From Lepidurus packardi (lineage: Eukaryota > Arthropoda > Branchiopoda > Notostraca > Triopsidae), in NCBI GenBank assembly GCA_023053545.1, contig JAKZAN010000142.1, positions 1-64,000 of the forward strand: 64,000 nucleotides of DNA, given 5' to 3'. Below the pieces are notes generated by a model. It was not told the origin of the DNA. It searched no databases and saw nothing but the letters and a program-made list of their open reading frames with translations. Position numbers and translations under genes: made by a program. Below, piece by piece: positions 46,115-58,225 of the stretch (the first letter of the stretch is position 1; the number at the start of each line of letters is the position of its first letter).

Positions 46115-49100
46115 TCACTCCTCCTTTTCTGACTCTTCACTCTTCAATGCTTCCTCGATTGCCTCTGCTTCGCGTTCATAGCCTTCGTCATTTTTTAAGG
46201 GCCCTGCATCACCACTCATGCGATCGTACTCGCTTAAAGGCTTTTTCCCTTCCATTAGATCTCTATAACGTCTTAGAGCTCGACTTTTGTGGAAGCAGTC
46301 ATATTTATTTTAAAACTACGCAAGGTTGACCTGTATCTTTTTGCCATCAGTGCGTCCCAATTGCCCGGTCACCTTGTTTTCGAGTTACTGGCGCTTTTTA
46401 CCGGTGAGTTATGCGTGGAGTTTCCTGAGATATTCGCGACGACGTTTGTCCTCTGCCTCCATTTCTGCACGTTCACGATGCACGACAGCAGCATTTCTCT
46501 CTTTTATGAGTTTGGATTTATTGGCAAAGGGAATTTCTTCGAACTTCTTGACCTTCTGAAACAAAGTTTTATGATCTGGATCGTCTAATAAATCTTGGAA
46601 TTCGATTTCGTCTAGCCTCTATAGAATCTCCTCATCGCTCAGGGAAGTCGGATCCACTTTTTACTGAGATGTGGGCTGGAAGTTGCGACGTTTCTGTCTT
46701 TTCTCCTCCTGTTCTTTCACAAACTGAGCAATCCTCTACGCTTCTTTCTCCTGACGCCTGCGCCGACCGTCCTCAGCATTTGGGTCTGGCTGGTAGTTTT
46801 TGTTGATCTCTGGCTTGAAAGTGACTTTGCCGATCTGCCTGAGGAGATCTTCCTGTTGTTTTTTTTCCTGCTCCTCCTTCCTCTTCTTTTATTTAAGGAT
46901 TTCCTCTTTTTTCTTGTTCTTATCACCCAGCTCCCTCCTCTCTGACTCTATTTCTGCTTGTTTCTTCTTTTCTGCCTCTTCCATCTTCCTAAGCTTCTCT
47001 TTGATTTTTTCCCTCTTTTCGCTCTCTACTGCTGATGGATCATCAGGATACAAGCCTTCGGGCACATCGAAGTTTGCTGTGCCCTTATTTTTCTTTCGTT
47101 TCTTGCGCTCTTAGGCCATGACTTCTTCGTACTTTTTGTTCATGTCGATATCGACCTCGGCCACCTTCATAATGTTATCCTCCAGCGACTGCTATCGCTG
47201 ATGTCTTGTCTGTGCTTATTTTAAGGCCTTGGCGATTTTGTCTCTTTCGTAAAATGAAAACGGTTTCTCCGTTTCCATGGTCTTTTTCTTGGATAACTGC
47301 TTATTCATCTGGCTCTTCTTTCTTCTTTATTCCTATAGTTTCTATAGTCTAGGCTCCAATATTTATTTCGGCAGTTGCACCACCTTTGCTCCTTGCACCA
47401 ACTACGCAAACTCTTTCTTACCACTGCCTTAGTTATCAATTTATCGGACCTTCAGCAGATCAGTGATTTCAAATGGCTAAGGTACAGTGTAATTATGAGT
47501 TCTTTGCAGTAGTTCTGCTTTGGCATTGAGTTGCGAAGCTCTTTGTTGGATCGCGATCCCAGCTTAATCCTGGAGATTCTTGCGATTTTGAAGGCTTTTG
47601 ACAGCATCATTAACCTTTAGGGATAATTTCTCCTTCTCTACTTCTCTTACTTTTTTTCGAGCTTCGATAGATTACCCAGACCAGCCAAGGGGTCTTCCTC
47701 GTCTCGAAAAAAAGTGTTTAAGTTCTGGCCAGCACACATAATCGTCAGCCTCTTTTAAAATCCTCTTCAGGACCATTGAAATCGTTTCGAGGGGCAGCTG
47801 TGTTTCGACACTATCGATACGAGCCATCTCTTCTTTGATGATTCTGACCTGGGGGTCGCTTCTAGCAGCATCCACAAAATCAACAGTGCATACATAATCC
47901 TGGTAGACGCGAGGAATCGTATTAAATAGGTCTTGTAGTATCTGCAGTTCTTCGAGCCCGATATCGTATATTTTGGACTATGGGGATGATGCTTTTGGGG
48001 GAATATGAGCTTATGATATTCTGACTTTCTGCCAGTGTTCAAAGTAGTCAATGAACTGGGCAAAGGTTATGAACTCCTTAGCGAGTTTAAGCGTTGGGTT
48101 CTTTTATCTGTGATAGTCAGCTAGAATGAGGTTGAAAAGCTGCCTTAGAGTAATTGTTTTGTTTACCACTTAGATACGCAGAGCAGGCTGATCCAGAATC
48201 TTTATCACAAACGAATCCGAAAGCAATAAGTTGATTAGTTACTCGCGCTTGACGATCTTCTAGTCTGCACTATCCAGAACTGTGAATACTTCTTCAAACC
48301 TTTTCAGCTCATAGTCAGTTATCAAAAGACTATTAAAGGCGCCAGACCCATTTACTTTTGTAGATTACCCGCCGTCCGCCTCTACCAGCTATATTTTGGG
48401 GTGCACCAGTGATCTTTGAAGGACCATCAGATGGAGACATTCCTCGAATTCAAGGATACCCTTTCTTTTCGCTGGAAAGGATTCGATATCGGTGTAGAAC
48501 CATTTGGAGTCTATTTGGAATTCTTTCAGAATGATAGGACTGGCTGTGATGTAGTCGAAGAGTTCCTGCTGGGAGATGACTCCCCGATTCTGCTTGTCGA
48601 TCTCCTTGAAAATATACTTGACAATGAATCTGTCGTTTTTGGAGAGGATGATTTTGTCTAGCCCATACTGTTGTTTGAGGGATTCTTATGTGCTTCTTTC
48701 AATTGTCATAGTTTTTTCCTGCTTGCTTTTATCGGGTAGCTATATGTTTAGGCCCCCCGATTCTTTTGACATCAGCACTATCTTCTCATGACTCCTAGAT
48801 TTTTAAGTTTTCCTTTGTCTATATTTATCCCAGTCGGGTGTGAATAATGCCTCTCTGACTGCACTCTTGATGGCTTTGTTCGCCAACTTCTCCACCTTAT
48901 ACTATCGAAATTTCGCATCATACTCTGCCAGTTTCGGATCCATTTTCTTGCGCTCCTAAAACAGTCTCTACAGTTCCTCTTCACCTATTTCAGGTTTTTT
49001 GCCAGCTTTATCTTTATTGGGTGAGTTTCGAGTCGGGTCTTGGAGTAACGAATAAACCATTTCTTTTCCAGAGATTTGGCGCTAGGTGTCTTTTCCGAAA

Positions 49101-49681
49101 AGTCCTTATTGATTAGATGCCTTTCCAGGATCCAACAGAGGTCTGACTCTTTATTTTTTTTCGAAGTATTTCTACTAGATAGACCTCATGGCTTATCTGT
49201 GTGCATGCAACTTGGCTTCAATGTTCTCCAGTGTCAAAGCTTCCAATGAAGATGTTACATGTATGACCTATTGTTTCCTACTCCATTAGTCACAGATCAT
49301 CAGATTTTCTTGGACTCTACCCATGACTAATTTTTCTCTATTGCCTTTGAGCTGATCGATTTTTGCTTAGATTTCATTGATTACTGCCCTTGATGTTGTT
49401 TTTTCATGTATCTGGGTCCCAATGCCCGGCGTTTGCACTAAATCCTTTGCTGAATTTTGTGTATTAATGACATCTAAGCGATTTAGTATGTACTCTGTAG
49501 TTATGGGGTTAGTGTTGGATGTGTGTGCCGGATGTATATTTTTGGGGTTTCTTATTTGGGAGGAAGCAAATATTTTTGATGCTTTAAGAGGCAATACAAC
49601 TGGTTGGAGCTAATGAGATTGTAAAGGTAGTGCCGAAACCTTGGCGAGAGACTGTGAAGATTTGGTGGCAGTATTGCGCAT
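46115..49681 (-). CDS. Large EF-hand/coiled-coil protein, possibly ciliary
   Basis: One unbroken 1,188-aa frame, ATG 49681 to TGA 46115. One good EF-hand lies near residue 360 (IFKEIDKQNRGVISQQEL: Asp1, Gly6, Ile8, Glu12). A degenerate one (FTVLDSADEKIVKRE) lies near residue 455. The C-terminal 500 residues are long charged helices rich in Lys, Glu and Arg. They include KPFSFYERDKIAKAL, a motif type seen in several ciliary proteins, and VTFKPEINKNY. Size, EF-hands and basic coiled coils suggest a calcium-responsive axonemal or basal-body protein, but no specific family is recognised. It converges on the kinase with a 56-bp gap and is divergent from Rpn9 (181 bp). Confidence 0.75.
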
Positions 49682-49862
49682 GGGAGAAGCCTGGAAGCGG
49701 AAGTAAGACAAAAATACAAAATTAGAGAGGGATCAATGTGGGCGATGAAGAATAACTTTATATTACTGTTCGGGTAAAAAGGCAGTAGTACACATGTGGT
49801 GCATTGGTTGTCCAGCCTCTTTATAAATTTAAATATTTTTTAAAATCCACAAGTCACACCTC

Positions 49863-51081
49863 ATGAACCCAGATATCAAGAAAAGGTATCTCGACGCCTT
49901 CAAAGCCCAGTCCAAGACCATATAGCTACTCCAGACCCTTCATGCAGAAAAACTCTGGAACGAACTCTCTAATGAAACACTCAAGCTTCTCTTTGCCCCC
50001 GATGTCAAAGGAAAAGTCATGCTCGATTTCTACAAAGATTTCGTCTCGACCTTCGAGAACAGCATCGACCCCATCAAGCTTATCAAGATCGTCAGAGAAA
50101 GCATCAGCACTCTTTCTAGTACTTTTAAATTGCTATCTATATCTAACCAAATAGACAAGGATAAACTTGATTTCCTGCAAGGCTTCCAAAGGACGGCTCC
50201 CTTGTCAGATCAGTCAAAGCTGGTTGTAAGGGCCTTGGAAGGGCTGTGCTACGTAGAGATTGAAAACACCAAATGTCTGACGATTCTGGAATCCATTCGC
50301 AAACACATCGACTCCCACAAAGACATCGAGAAGTTTGTGTATTCTACATTTTACGAGTTCAGCTTCAAATACTACCGATCTAAGTCCAAGTTCAAACTGT
50401 TCTATACTAATGCCCTACAATACCTGGCTTATACGCCAAGTCAGGAAATCAGTGAGGATGATAAGATAAATCTTAGCTTCGAAATGGGAAAGAGCGTGCT
50501 TCTTTCGCAGGAGATCTACAATTTCTCCTAACTCTTGGACCAGCGATTACTGAGATCACTACTTGAGAACGAGACTACACGGTGGTGTTTCCAATTGCTG
50601 GATATTTTCAACAAAGGTAATGTGCAAGCTTTCCAGAACTTCTTAAAATCACCCCCTAAGGACGCTGAAGTAATAAAAAATAAACAACATAAATCTACTG
50701 CTTCAATTATGTGTATTTTAGGTCTTCATTAGTGCCAATCGATTGACCCTTGAACAGAAAATCAGGATCATGGCTTTCCTTGAGCAACTCTTCAATCTAC
50801 CCAAGAATGATCGGGTACTTTCATTTGACAAGATAGCCAACCACGCAATCATTACTCAGGACGATGTCGAAATGGTAGTGATGAGAACTATGGCATTGGG
50901 GCTTACCAAGGGAGGCATTGACCAACTGAAGAAGACTGTGACTATCACCTGGGTGGCTCCTAAGGTTTTAGAGGTAGATAGAGTGAAAGTGATGGAGGAG
51001 AAATTTGGGTAATGGAGTGAAGGATTGGAGAAACTTGTGAAGCTGATCGAAAATCCGGTTGAACAGGATGTTGAGGCATGA
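49863..51081 (+). CDS. PSMD13: 26S proteasome lid subunit Rpn9 (PSMD13)
   Basis: Exons 49863-50669 and 50722-51081 with a 52-bp intron; 388 aa (human 376). A PCI-domain subunit of the proteasome lid. Seen: LWNELSNETLKLL; the helical repeats; SKFKLFYTNALQYLAY; the family signature YNFSELL in which the Glu is a TAA codon; the PCI winged helix LTLEQKIRIMAFLEQLF, FDKIANHAIITQDDVEMVVMR; and a C-terminal strand VTITWVAPKVL. The stop TGA at 51079-51081 shares its A with a downstream ATG (see the next entry). Confidence 0.95.
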
Positions 51082-52136
51082 TGATTGAGAGGAAACAGAC
51101 TTTGAAGGGATGCACAAAAATATGTTTTGGGTTTGTATAATCTGTATTCATTTGGAAATCTCTGTATGAGGCTCGTTATAGCTTATTAACTGGCCTGGGA
51201 TGGAAGCCTGACTGGATTTTGGGGTCGCTACAGCAAATATACTTTAATTATAATTTTCCACATCCACAGATGGAAACATTCCATAGTCGCATCTCTGGCT
51301 GTTTTTTCCCCCATGATTATACCTCCGTCCATCAACCTACTTGCGCCTTCATCGCTTATCGCAGTACGATGTTAACCCTCGCACTAACCCACATCGCTGC
51401 CATGTCCTTGCTTGACTTCAGATTCTATGCGTAATGCTCACCCTTTCAACTCTTCAGCCTCTAATACCTAACCAACTGGGGATTTCTGCTCACTATCAGT
51501 TACTTTTTCTAGTCCTTTGTTGAGAGTCTGTACTTCAAAAAGTACTATCGAATTCACGAGGTTAAGACCTGGAAACTAACTCATATATTTTTCCTTAACA
51601 CTCTTATTATTGAAGTTGTGATTACTGTGGTTTATTGGGTGCTCCTTTTTCCCAACCAGAATGCGTCTCACCCTTATGAGTCTGTCCTAGACTGGTACAG
51701 AATCCTCAGTACTCACGTTATCCCCCTATCTCTTCTGCTAGTGGAGTTCGCTGTGACAAATTATGGACCTTGGAACTGTTGGCCGCTGCTTGTCAGCGCT
51801 TTCACATTGCTTGCCTACCTGGTGGTGAACTACTTTTACTCAGTTCGTAATTTTAATCATTTTAACAAGGCAGACGTGAGAGTAATCTATTAAGTAATTA
51901 ACTATAGGAGCTTTTGGACTGCAGTCTATATATTGGGCATCACTGTTCTTATGTTGGTTAGCTTTGGCGTTTTCAGGACTCTGTTCTGGTTAATAAAGGA
52001 AAAGCAGACCTTGGCCGTACTTCAAAAGACCCCAGAAGCATAGCAAGGCTAATAAATGTTCACAGTAAACAAACTACGACGCGTAAATCCGCAGTAGTTG
52101 GCAGACAGTCCACAACATATTCATATTAATAAATGA
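51081..52136 (+). CDS. Polytopic membrane protein, uncharacterised
   Basis: Frame open from ATG 51081 to TGA 52134; 351 aa. Coding-like sequence is already present before the next in-frame ATG (51270): FIWKSLYEARYSLLTGLGW, DWILGSLQQIYF. About six hydrophobic helices follow, for example MLTLALTHIAAMSLL, WGFLLTISYFF, LIIEVVITVVYWVLLF, IPLSLLLVEFAV, VSAFTLLAYLVV, VYILGITVLMLVSF. The spacing loosely recalls AIG1/FAR-17 type lipid hydrolase membrane proteins, but I see no catalytic Thr/His pair I trust. If the first ATG is used there is no spacer at all after Rpn9 (TGATG overlap). If 51270 is used the protein is 288 aa. Confidence 0.65.
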
Positions 52137-52196
52137 TCTACGGTTATTATTTGGGTCCCTACTTAACGACTGCTCAGAATATATGAATGTGAGGTA

Positions 52197-53138
52197 TCAG
52201 TCCGTGCGAGTGTTCTCCAGAAAGATCTCCGCTACCATACATCTCGCGCTACCGCCACCAACTTCCTCGATGACCTGTAAAGGGAAAACAACAAAAAGGT
52301 CCACATGCTTTTCAAGGACTTCATGTTGCTGTTGGGTGAATCCTCGGTTTGCCTTTTCACTGAGAATCAAAACCTTCTTTCCTTCTTGATTTTTAACCAA
52401 AAGAATGTTTGCACAGAAATCTTGTTAGGCCTGTTTTGCCGATATTTCTATCACTTCTCTGTCTTGTCTTAGCATTTAGAGAATTCTTTAGCGGTCCTTT
52501 TCCACAACTGACTGGGGGGATATCACAGCAAATGTATCCCCAATACTCAGCATCACGTTAGTGTGGTAAAAAGGTTGTCCACTTATCGACTGCGTTTCGA
52601 ACACAACAGAAGTATAGCCTGCATTGGCACCAAAATCCTCCAAAGACGATTAGGCTCGTTGGCTCTTGTTGATAAAGACCCTTTTGAACTTACGGTCGAA
52701 AATTAGGACTCCCGTTCCTTCGATAACACTTTTGCTCCAGGATCTAACACCCAATACCTCGAAGCCGAAGCCAGTTAATAGAGGTAAGATTTCAGTGATC
52801 TGCAATTTCTCAAGGGTGCGGGAACTGTTACGCATTCTGAACAGCCATATGTTATGGGAGTCTGTGGCAAACCAATTGTTTGGGAAAACGGCATCAGGAG
52901 TATGGATATCATTCATTTCAGGAAAATGTCTTTTGTCGAACACCACTACTTGGACTCCAGCCTTACTCAGAGTATCCACTGATTTTTAGAACTCTGCAAG
53001 AGCCCGATCCCGAACATCGCCTAAGTTCTTCATAAATTCATTGTCAGAAGCTGTGTCAGGATTGTAAGCGAAGTCAACAGGCGCTACCATGAGTACAGCC
53101 TTAGCGAGAGGGTGGGTGTAGGGGTGATTGGGTTGCAT
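52197..53138 (-). CDS. CtlX-like amidinohydrolase (arginine deiminase superfamily)
   Basis: A 313-aa intronless frame. Markers of the guanidino-group-modifying superfamily: an N-terminal VAPVDFAYN, PDAVFPNNWF, VIEGTGVLIFDR, FYHTNVMLSI with the catalytic-type His, and the C-terminal EVGGGSARCMVAEIF with the nucleophilic Cys. This matches the CtlX (citrulline utilisation hydrolase)/DDAH-like group common in bacteria and scattered in protists. The likely reaction is hydrolysis of a C-N bond in citrulline, arginine or a methylarginine; the exact substrate is not evident. Patchy eukaryotic distribution makes past transfer from bacteria possible, but codon use (UAR Glu codons) is native here. It converges on the membrane protein gene with a 60-bp gap. 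Confidence 0.88.
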
Positions 53139-53431
53139 TTGAAGGCTGATGAGGTAGTGTAGCTAAATGCGCAGCGATTTATGAAAAATGATTATAAAGG
53201 CGGTAGTAGTCAAAACTAGGCAAGGAAAGTTAAAGGAGTTAGAACATAAAATGGGATAAACGCAAGCAAAAGAATGAAGAATATTTTCTTTTGCCTAACC
53301 TAAGGAAGGGGTGCCGAGTTATTAATCGACTGGTGGTTCTGTGGTGGTGGCTGCCTGGAATTATAAAGGAACATCCAAATAAGGTGTCAATATACACAAA
53401 TATAAACACACTTACACACCACCACTCTTTC

Positions 53432-54692
53432 ATGCGCAGCAGTCAGAACACCCATCCTACATAATCACCCTCCCAGCACGAATACATCAGGTTCCAAGAG
53501 TAGCAGATCCAGTACCTCCGCCAGCATACCCAGAAACAAGCAAGGCTCTCGGTACTCCTCGAAGAAGAGTCCTTTGAAGAAATACATCGTGAGTTAGACA
53601 CACTCCAAAGGCACCCCTCTCTCAATTATGCACCAATTCATGCCCCACTCTCACCTCGAATTTCTGTAACTGCCCAAAAAGACCTGAAAGACAGTATGTC
53701 GACCACTCACTCCAACTTTAAAGAGCTGTCAGAAAGAGCCAAATCTTGTCGGGAGCCCGTGACGGACCCGAGAGGCTTGAAAAAAGAGGATTTCGTATTA
53801 GGGGCGCTGCTGGGAAGAGGGAAGTTCGGGTCAGTACACATCGCTCGGTAAGCATAGATATTTTAGTTTTGATGATCTAAGTTAGTTTTTGGATTGCTCA
53901 ACGTTTCATCTGTCTTGTTCTCCATCTTTTGTTTAGACACAAAAAAACAGGTTTCGTCTGTGCACTCAAAGTCATCAACAAGGCCAAAATCCTACAGGAA
54001 AATCTCCTGACTCAACTCATCAGGGAAATTAAAATCCAATCCTACTGCGATCATCCTGGTCTCACTAAACTCTATGGCTATTTTAGCTCCCTCGACTAAA
54101 TCTTCCTCATCACTGAGCTCTCTTCGGAAGGACAGCTTTATCAGCTCATCCAGAAATCCAAGCTCACCCATAAGATACTCGCTGAGACAGCAATCTCACA
54201 AATAATTAAACAGATCTGTGAAGGCGTCCGCTACATGCATACCCTTAAAATCATACACCGCGACTTAAAGCCTGAAAATATAGTGATGGAGAGAGGTGTA
54301 GTGAAGATCTGCGACTTCGGCTGGGCAGTGTCACATAATGTGAATCTAAGAAGCACCTTTTGTGGGACTCCTTTGTATGTGTCACCGGAAGTGCTGAGGG
54401 GCGAGAGTTACGACGAGAAAGTGGATCTTTGGGCAATCGGGATACTGGCATGGGAACTCTTGTATGGGGACATCCCTTTTTAGATCAACTGCGAACAAGA
54501 ACTGTCCAAAATCGTACATTCTTGTTATTCATCATATCCATTCTGTAGGTGACTGACGACATCGTGTTTCCGGAGTTCCCCAAAATATCTGAGACCTTCA
54601 GAGATTTTATTGAGAAGATACTACGCAAGAACCCAAAGGAGCGTTTGAAGATTAGCGCCTTGATGGATCATCCGTTTTTGCGGACGGCTTGA
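53432..54692 (+). CDS. Aurora-like Ser/Thr kinase
   Basis: Three exons (53432-53847, 53937-54513, 54549-54692), introns 89 and 35 bp; 378 aa. Residues 1-115 are a polar coiled N-terminus. Kinase: LGRGKFGSVHIA, FVCALKVINKAKI, REIKIQSYCDHPGL, IIHRDLKPENIV (HRD at 246-248), KICDFGWAVS, CGTPLYVSPEVL. DFGW and the short lobe are Aurora hallmarks, and the TAG after GDIPF takes the place of Glu in Aurora PPFE. The activation loop has an RSTFCGT stretch. Aurora kinases control mitosis and, in ciliates, micronuclear division and cilia. The final exon ends within the last kinase helix, as in Aurora. Confidence 0.9.
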
Positions 54693-54924
54693 ATAGTCCA
54701 GGCTTATCCTGCCTGCCAATCTATCTGCTGTCTTGGGCATTCTTCATTAATTGGTGTAATGATATTCAGCATAGCGTAACTACGGGTCACACATCTGGCT
54801 CAACGTATTTATTGTTCAAATAGGTGCGATAAGCACGTTCTTATTTTGTTAATTTTTCCAAAACAGAACCCTTGTATAAGTATCGTTAGACCATCCTTCT
54901 TCCTTGATCTCTGTGTTGCCAAGC

Positions 54925-56318
54925 ATGGGCCCCAAAAACTCAAAAGTTTCATCTTAACAAAAACATCCGGTCCTCGGAAATGTCAAGATACTCGAAAGGG
55001 ATGGCGCCAAATTTATCTAAAAAGGTTTCCCCATCAAAACCGCGTAGTAAGCATAGGCCTTTAGGCAAAGTCTAAGCGATGCTAAACTTCAAAGTCAGCA
55101 ATATCTCTTTCTTCCAACTTCCTCCAAAAAAGAGTCTGCAGGAATGTGCGGATCTGGAGGCTACCTAAAAGTAACTCAAAAACTCATTGTTCAATTTAGG
55201 CAGAATACCCTTTCTACTGTCATTGTCTTGAGGGCTAAATCATAGACAGGGAATTGACGGGGCGACACTTCAAAGAGATCGAAATCTGGTATCTTTTGGA
55301 GTGTTTGACTGTAACAGGCAGGCAGCTCGAAAACCAGAATGGAGGGATAGGAGACATAAGACCAAAAAATATCTTAATGAATTAAGAAGGGAAAATTAAG
55401 ATTTTCAGCCAACACTCGGCACCAAATGGACAATCCGCTCTGCTGAAGGCATTTCAAAGTGGCGATCATAAGTATTTATCCCCTGAAGAACTCCAGGAGT
55501 TGTCCAGAAACAATGCAGTTCCAGTACTCAATCATGTTAAAGCCGGGGTCTTTAGTGTGGGTATAACCCTTTTGGAGGCAGCCACTCTTAGACCCTCATC
55601 AGAAATCTATACTCAAAACTATTCCATCCACCAGAGCAATCTGTAGTCTCTGCGAGGAACAATATGTCACAGGTATTCAGCACTGCTTGCATATTTGATT
55701 GGGAAAATGACTGCATTGAATCCGCAGGAAAGACCCTACTTTTCGGAAATCAGCGCTCTCCTTGCACCTTATACACACTAAATACAGTAGTTACAATCTT
55801 TCGCAGTCGATATCAATGCTTCGGCGGATAGCCTCACCAAACATCACTCGAATCCTCTTAACCTCAGGACAGAGTGCTTTAAAGACATACGAAATGAACT
55901 CCACTCATTCAACCGAACACCCCGTTCTTCAGCTTTGAATAGTTATGAAATCCCTCGACTTCCCTCGACTTTGAGTACTGGTTCTAATTTCACGTTCGGA
56001 GTCAATTAATATATGGCTGACAACGCCAGGGACTCCATTCCTCTAAATTCAGTTTTTTAAAATAAATCTGTCTTACCCATGCCGGCACAATAGATCCAGC
56101 CGAACCAGCCTCTACCATTAAACCATCATCTCTCAGTGCGGCAGGAGGCAACTTTCCAGGGAGGCTACGGTATCTTAGCGCCAGAATCAGGAACAGGGAC
56201 TAGGAGTATGCAACAGAATCATCTGAGCTTGGGAGGTTTAGGCCAAGGATATCTTTCAGAAACAAGCCGAAACGTGAGTACCCCTCAGATCGTTTTTTAT
56301 TATGGAGGAAGACGTTGA
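54925..56318 (+). CDS. Probable pseudokinase
   Basis: Exons 54925-55170 and 55200-56318 around a 29-bp intron, which joins GGYLK to AEYPFYCHCLEG; 454 aa. The N-lobe has LGNVKILERDGAKFI and FPIKTAEEAEAF. The C-lobe has IWYLLECL, GGIGDIRPKNILMN in place of HRDxKPxN (His lost, Asp kept), then KIKIFSQHS in place of DFG, and KYLSPEEL in place of APE. A C-lobe helix AGVFSVGITLLEAATL is normal. Loss of DFG and of the usual VAIK context argues against catalysis. The last 150 residues are Ser/Asn-rich and disordered. A scaffolding or allosteric role is likely. It sits directly after the Aurora-like gene. Confidence 0.75.
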
Positions 56319-56606
56319 TATAAAATTTGGCTATACGATTTTATGAGAGAAGGACCTGAAATTCAAAACTGGATCTTGCGTATATATCATAGCCCAATGG
56401 CCTGCTAACTGCAACTTCCAAAAATGAGACTGTTATGACGGGAATGATAAGCATCCTAGAGTGAGGATAATATTGGATTGTAGAGTGAGCAGAAAGAAGT
56501 AGGCACGATCGAAAACTACACATCCACTCTAGAGAAGCAGAGTATTTGATAACATATACGAGATATATTTTATTACCAGATCCAAATCAGAAGCAGAAGA
56601 CTCCCA

Positions 56607-57964
56607 ATGCTCCGAGGACTCAAAGTAATAGGCCAGAACAAACAGCAGCCCAAGCACGCACAGCAGCCTCAGCACAAATAGCCGTCCCAGCATAAAATCA
56701 GTACGCCCAACCACCTCACATCGAAACGCAAACATCAATTTGTAGAGAAATGGGCGATGGAAAACGATGAATTCGAATAACAACCCCCAACCCTTGAAGA
56801 CCTTGCAGTCCTTCACAAGGACATCCTTGAGACATTCTTCGATGGTATTTTCCCCTTGCACTCTCCCAAATATCCGTTTTGATAGCCCGGTTCCCTCTAA
56901 TCATCCTTTCAATCAAACTCCATCATTCTGCAATATCTAAACTTGGTATTTAAAATATAGGCGATCGCTAAAGAATGAGGGTACTTCAGTAAAGACTCGC
57001 AAAAGAAGATAAAGCATACTTTTAAGCAGAAGCTAAGGCGCGCAACCCTCTGCATACCAATATCCTCTTATCTCAGCAACATGAGGACGAGGCAGATCAT
57101 GATGAAGAGACCTAGATAAGGGCTAGCAGGAATCGTTTCGACTCAAATCGGCAAGTGTACAACGAAGATGAAGAGGCCGAAAAACACGGGAAAGACCAAT
57201 CAAATACCAGAAATAACAACGGAAAATCACATCAAGATAAGAGTAGGAAGAGAACTAGGGAAGAAATGTCAGCTTTTAAGTTCTTGCCTTCCCAAAAGAT
57301 TTTAGCCGACTGTCGTCTATGTCCTGAGAACGGAAACATTGATATCCTGAGTGCTTCCGACAGCGTTTATTTGGCCCTAAGCACCAAAAACCAGTTTCCG
57401 GGCTACATGCACCTTTATTTGTGCCCTGTTGAGCACGTGAGCAGTTCTCTGGCCCTGGAGAATGGAGTCATGGATTAAATCAATAACTATAAAAAGTGTT
57501 TGATCCAGATGTTCGATAAACTAGGTCTGCATGCAGTCTTCTTCTAAAACTACTTCAGACAACAGAGCCATCTTTGTATCGAGGTATTGGGTATTCCTGC
57601 AAAAAAAGCTGACGATGTACCCTTTTACTTCAAGCAAGGGCTAAATAGTTCCGAAGGAGACTGGAGCAATAATAGTCCTATTATCGAAATCAAAAAATAG
57701 AAAGGAGGGTTGTTAAAGCAGATTCCTAAAAAATTCCGGTACTTCTACATTGACTTCAGTTTGGGGTACGGATTCGCACATATAATCGAAGACGAAAAGA
57801 GATGGTCAGGAACTTTCGCACATGAGCTATTGGGTGCAATGTTGGGTCTCGACAAACATCACGCTCTGAGCTACCATAGGATACCATCCGAGGAAGGGCA
57901 GGCTCTTAAGGAGAAGTTCGATAAAGCATGGAAGGAGTTCGACTGGACTAGTCTGCTTTCGTGA
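56607..57964 (+). CDS. CWF19L2-like spliceosome protein
   Basis: Exons 56607-56844 and 56886-57964 around a 41-bp intron; 438 aa. The C-terminal half matches the two CwfJ C-terminal domains: CRLCPENGN, YLALSTKNQFPGYMHLYLCP, a C-terminal HIT-like fold, then VFF(E)NYFRQQSHLCIEV (a TAA for the Glu of the family's LETN), FRYFYIDFSLGYGFAHIIED and LLGAMLGLD. The N-terminal part is charged helix and RS/KE-rich linker. CWF19L2/Drn1 relatives act with the lariat debranching enzyme in intron turnover after splicing. The long N-terminal region carrying the zinc site of larger relatives is only partly present. Exon 1 is less certain than exon 2. Confidence 0.85.
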
Positions 57965-58225
57965 GAAGCAAGGAGTATATGTATGGTGTGATTAAGTGAG
58001 GATATTTTGTTGGGACAGGGTCCTTATAAAAGAGTAGAGTCTAAGTGTGGAGTATCTAAACTAGTCTACTAAAATGAGGTGTTACAATACCACGAATGAA
58101 CCGCCCTTCGGATAAGAGGTTTGGACCCACTTAGATCTTTGGAGAGTGAGCAATTAAGGAATGAAAATAAAACATCCTAATACTCAAATAATAGGCCAGA
58201 AGAAAATTAAAGAATCTTTGCTATA

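Noticed and set aside
56529..56861. Minus-strand hydrophobic frame (110 aa) opposite the CWF19L2-like first exon
   Set aside because: The plus-strand frame leads in phase into a conserved gene; the minus frame shows only composition-driven hydrophobicity.
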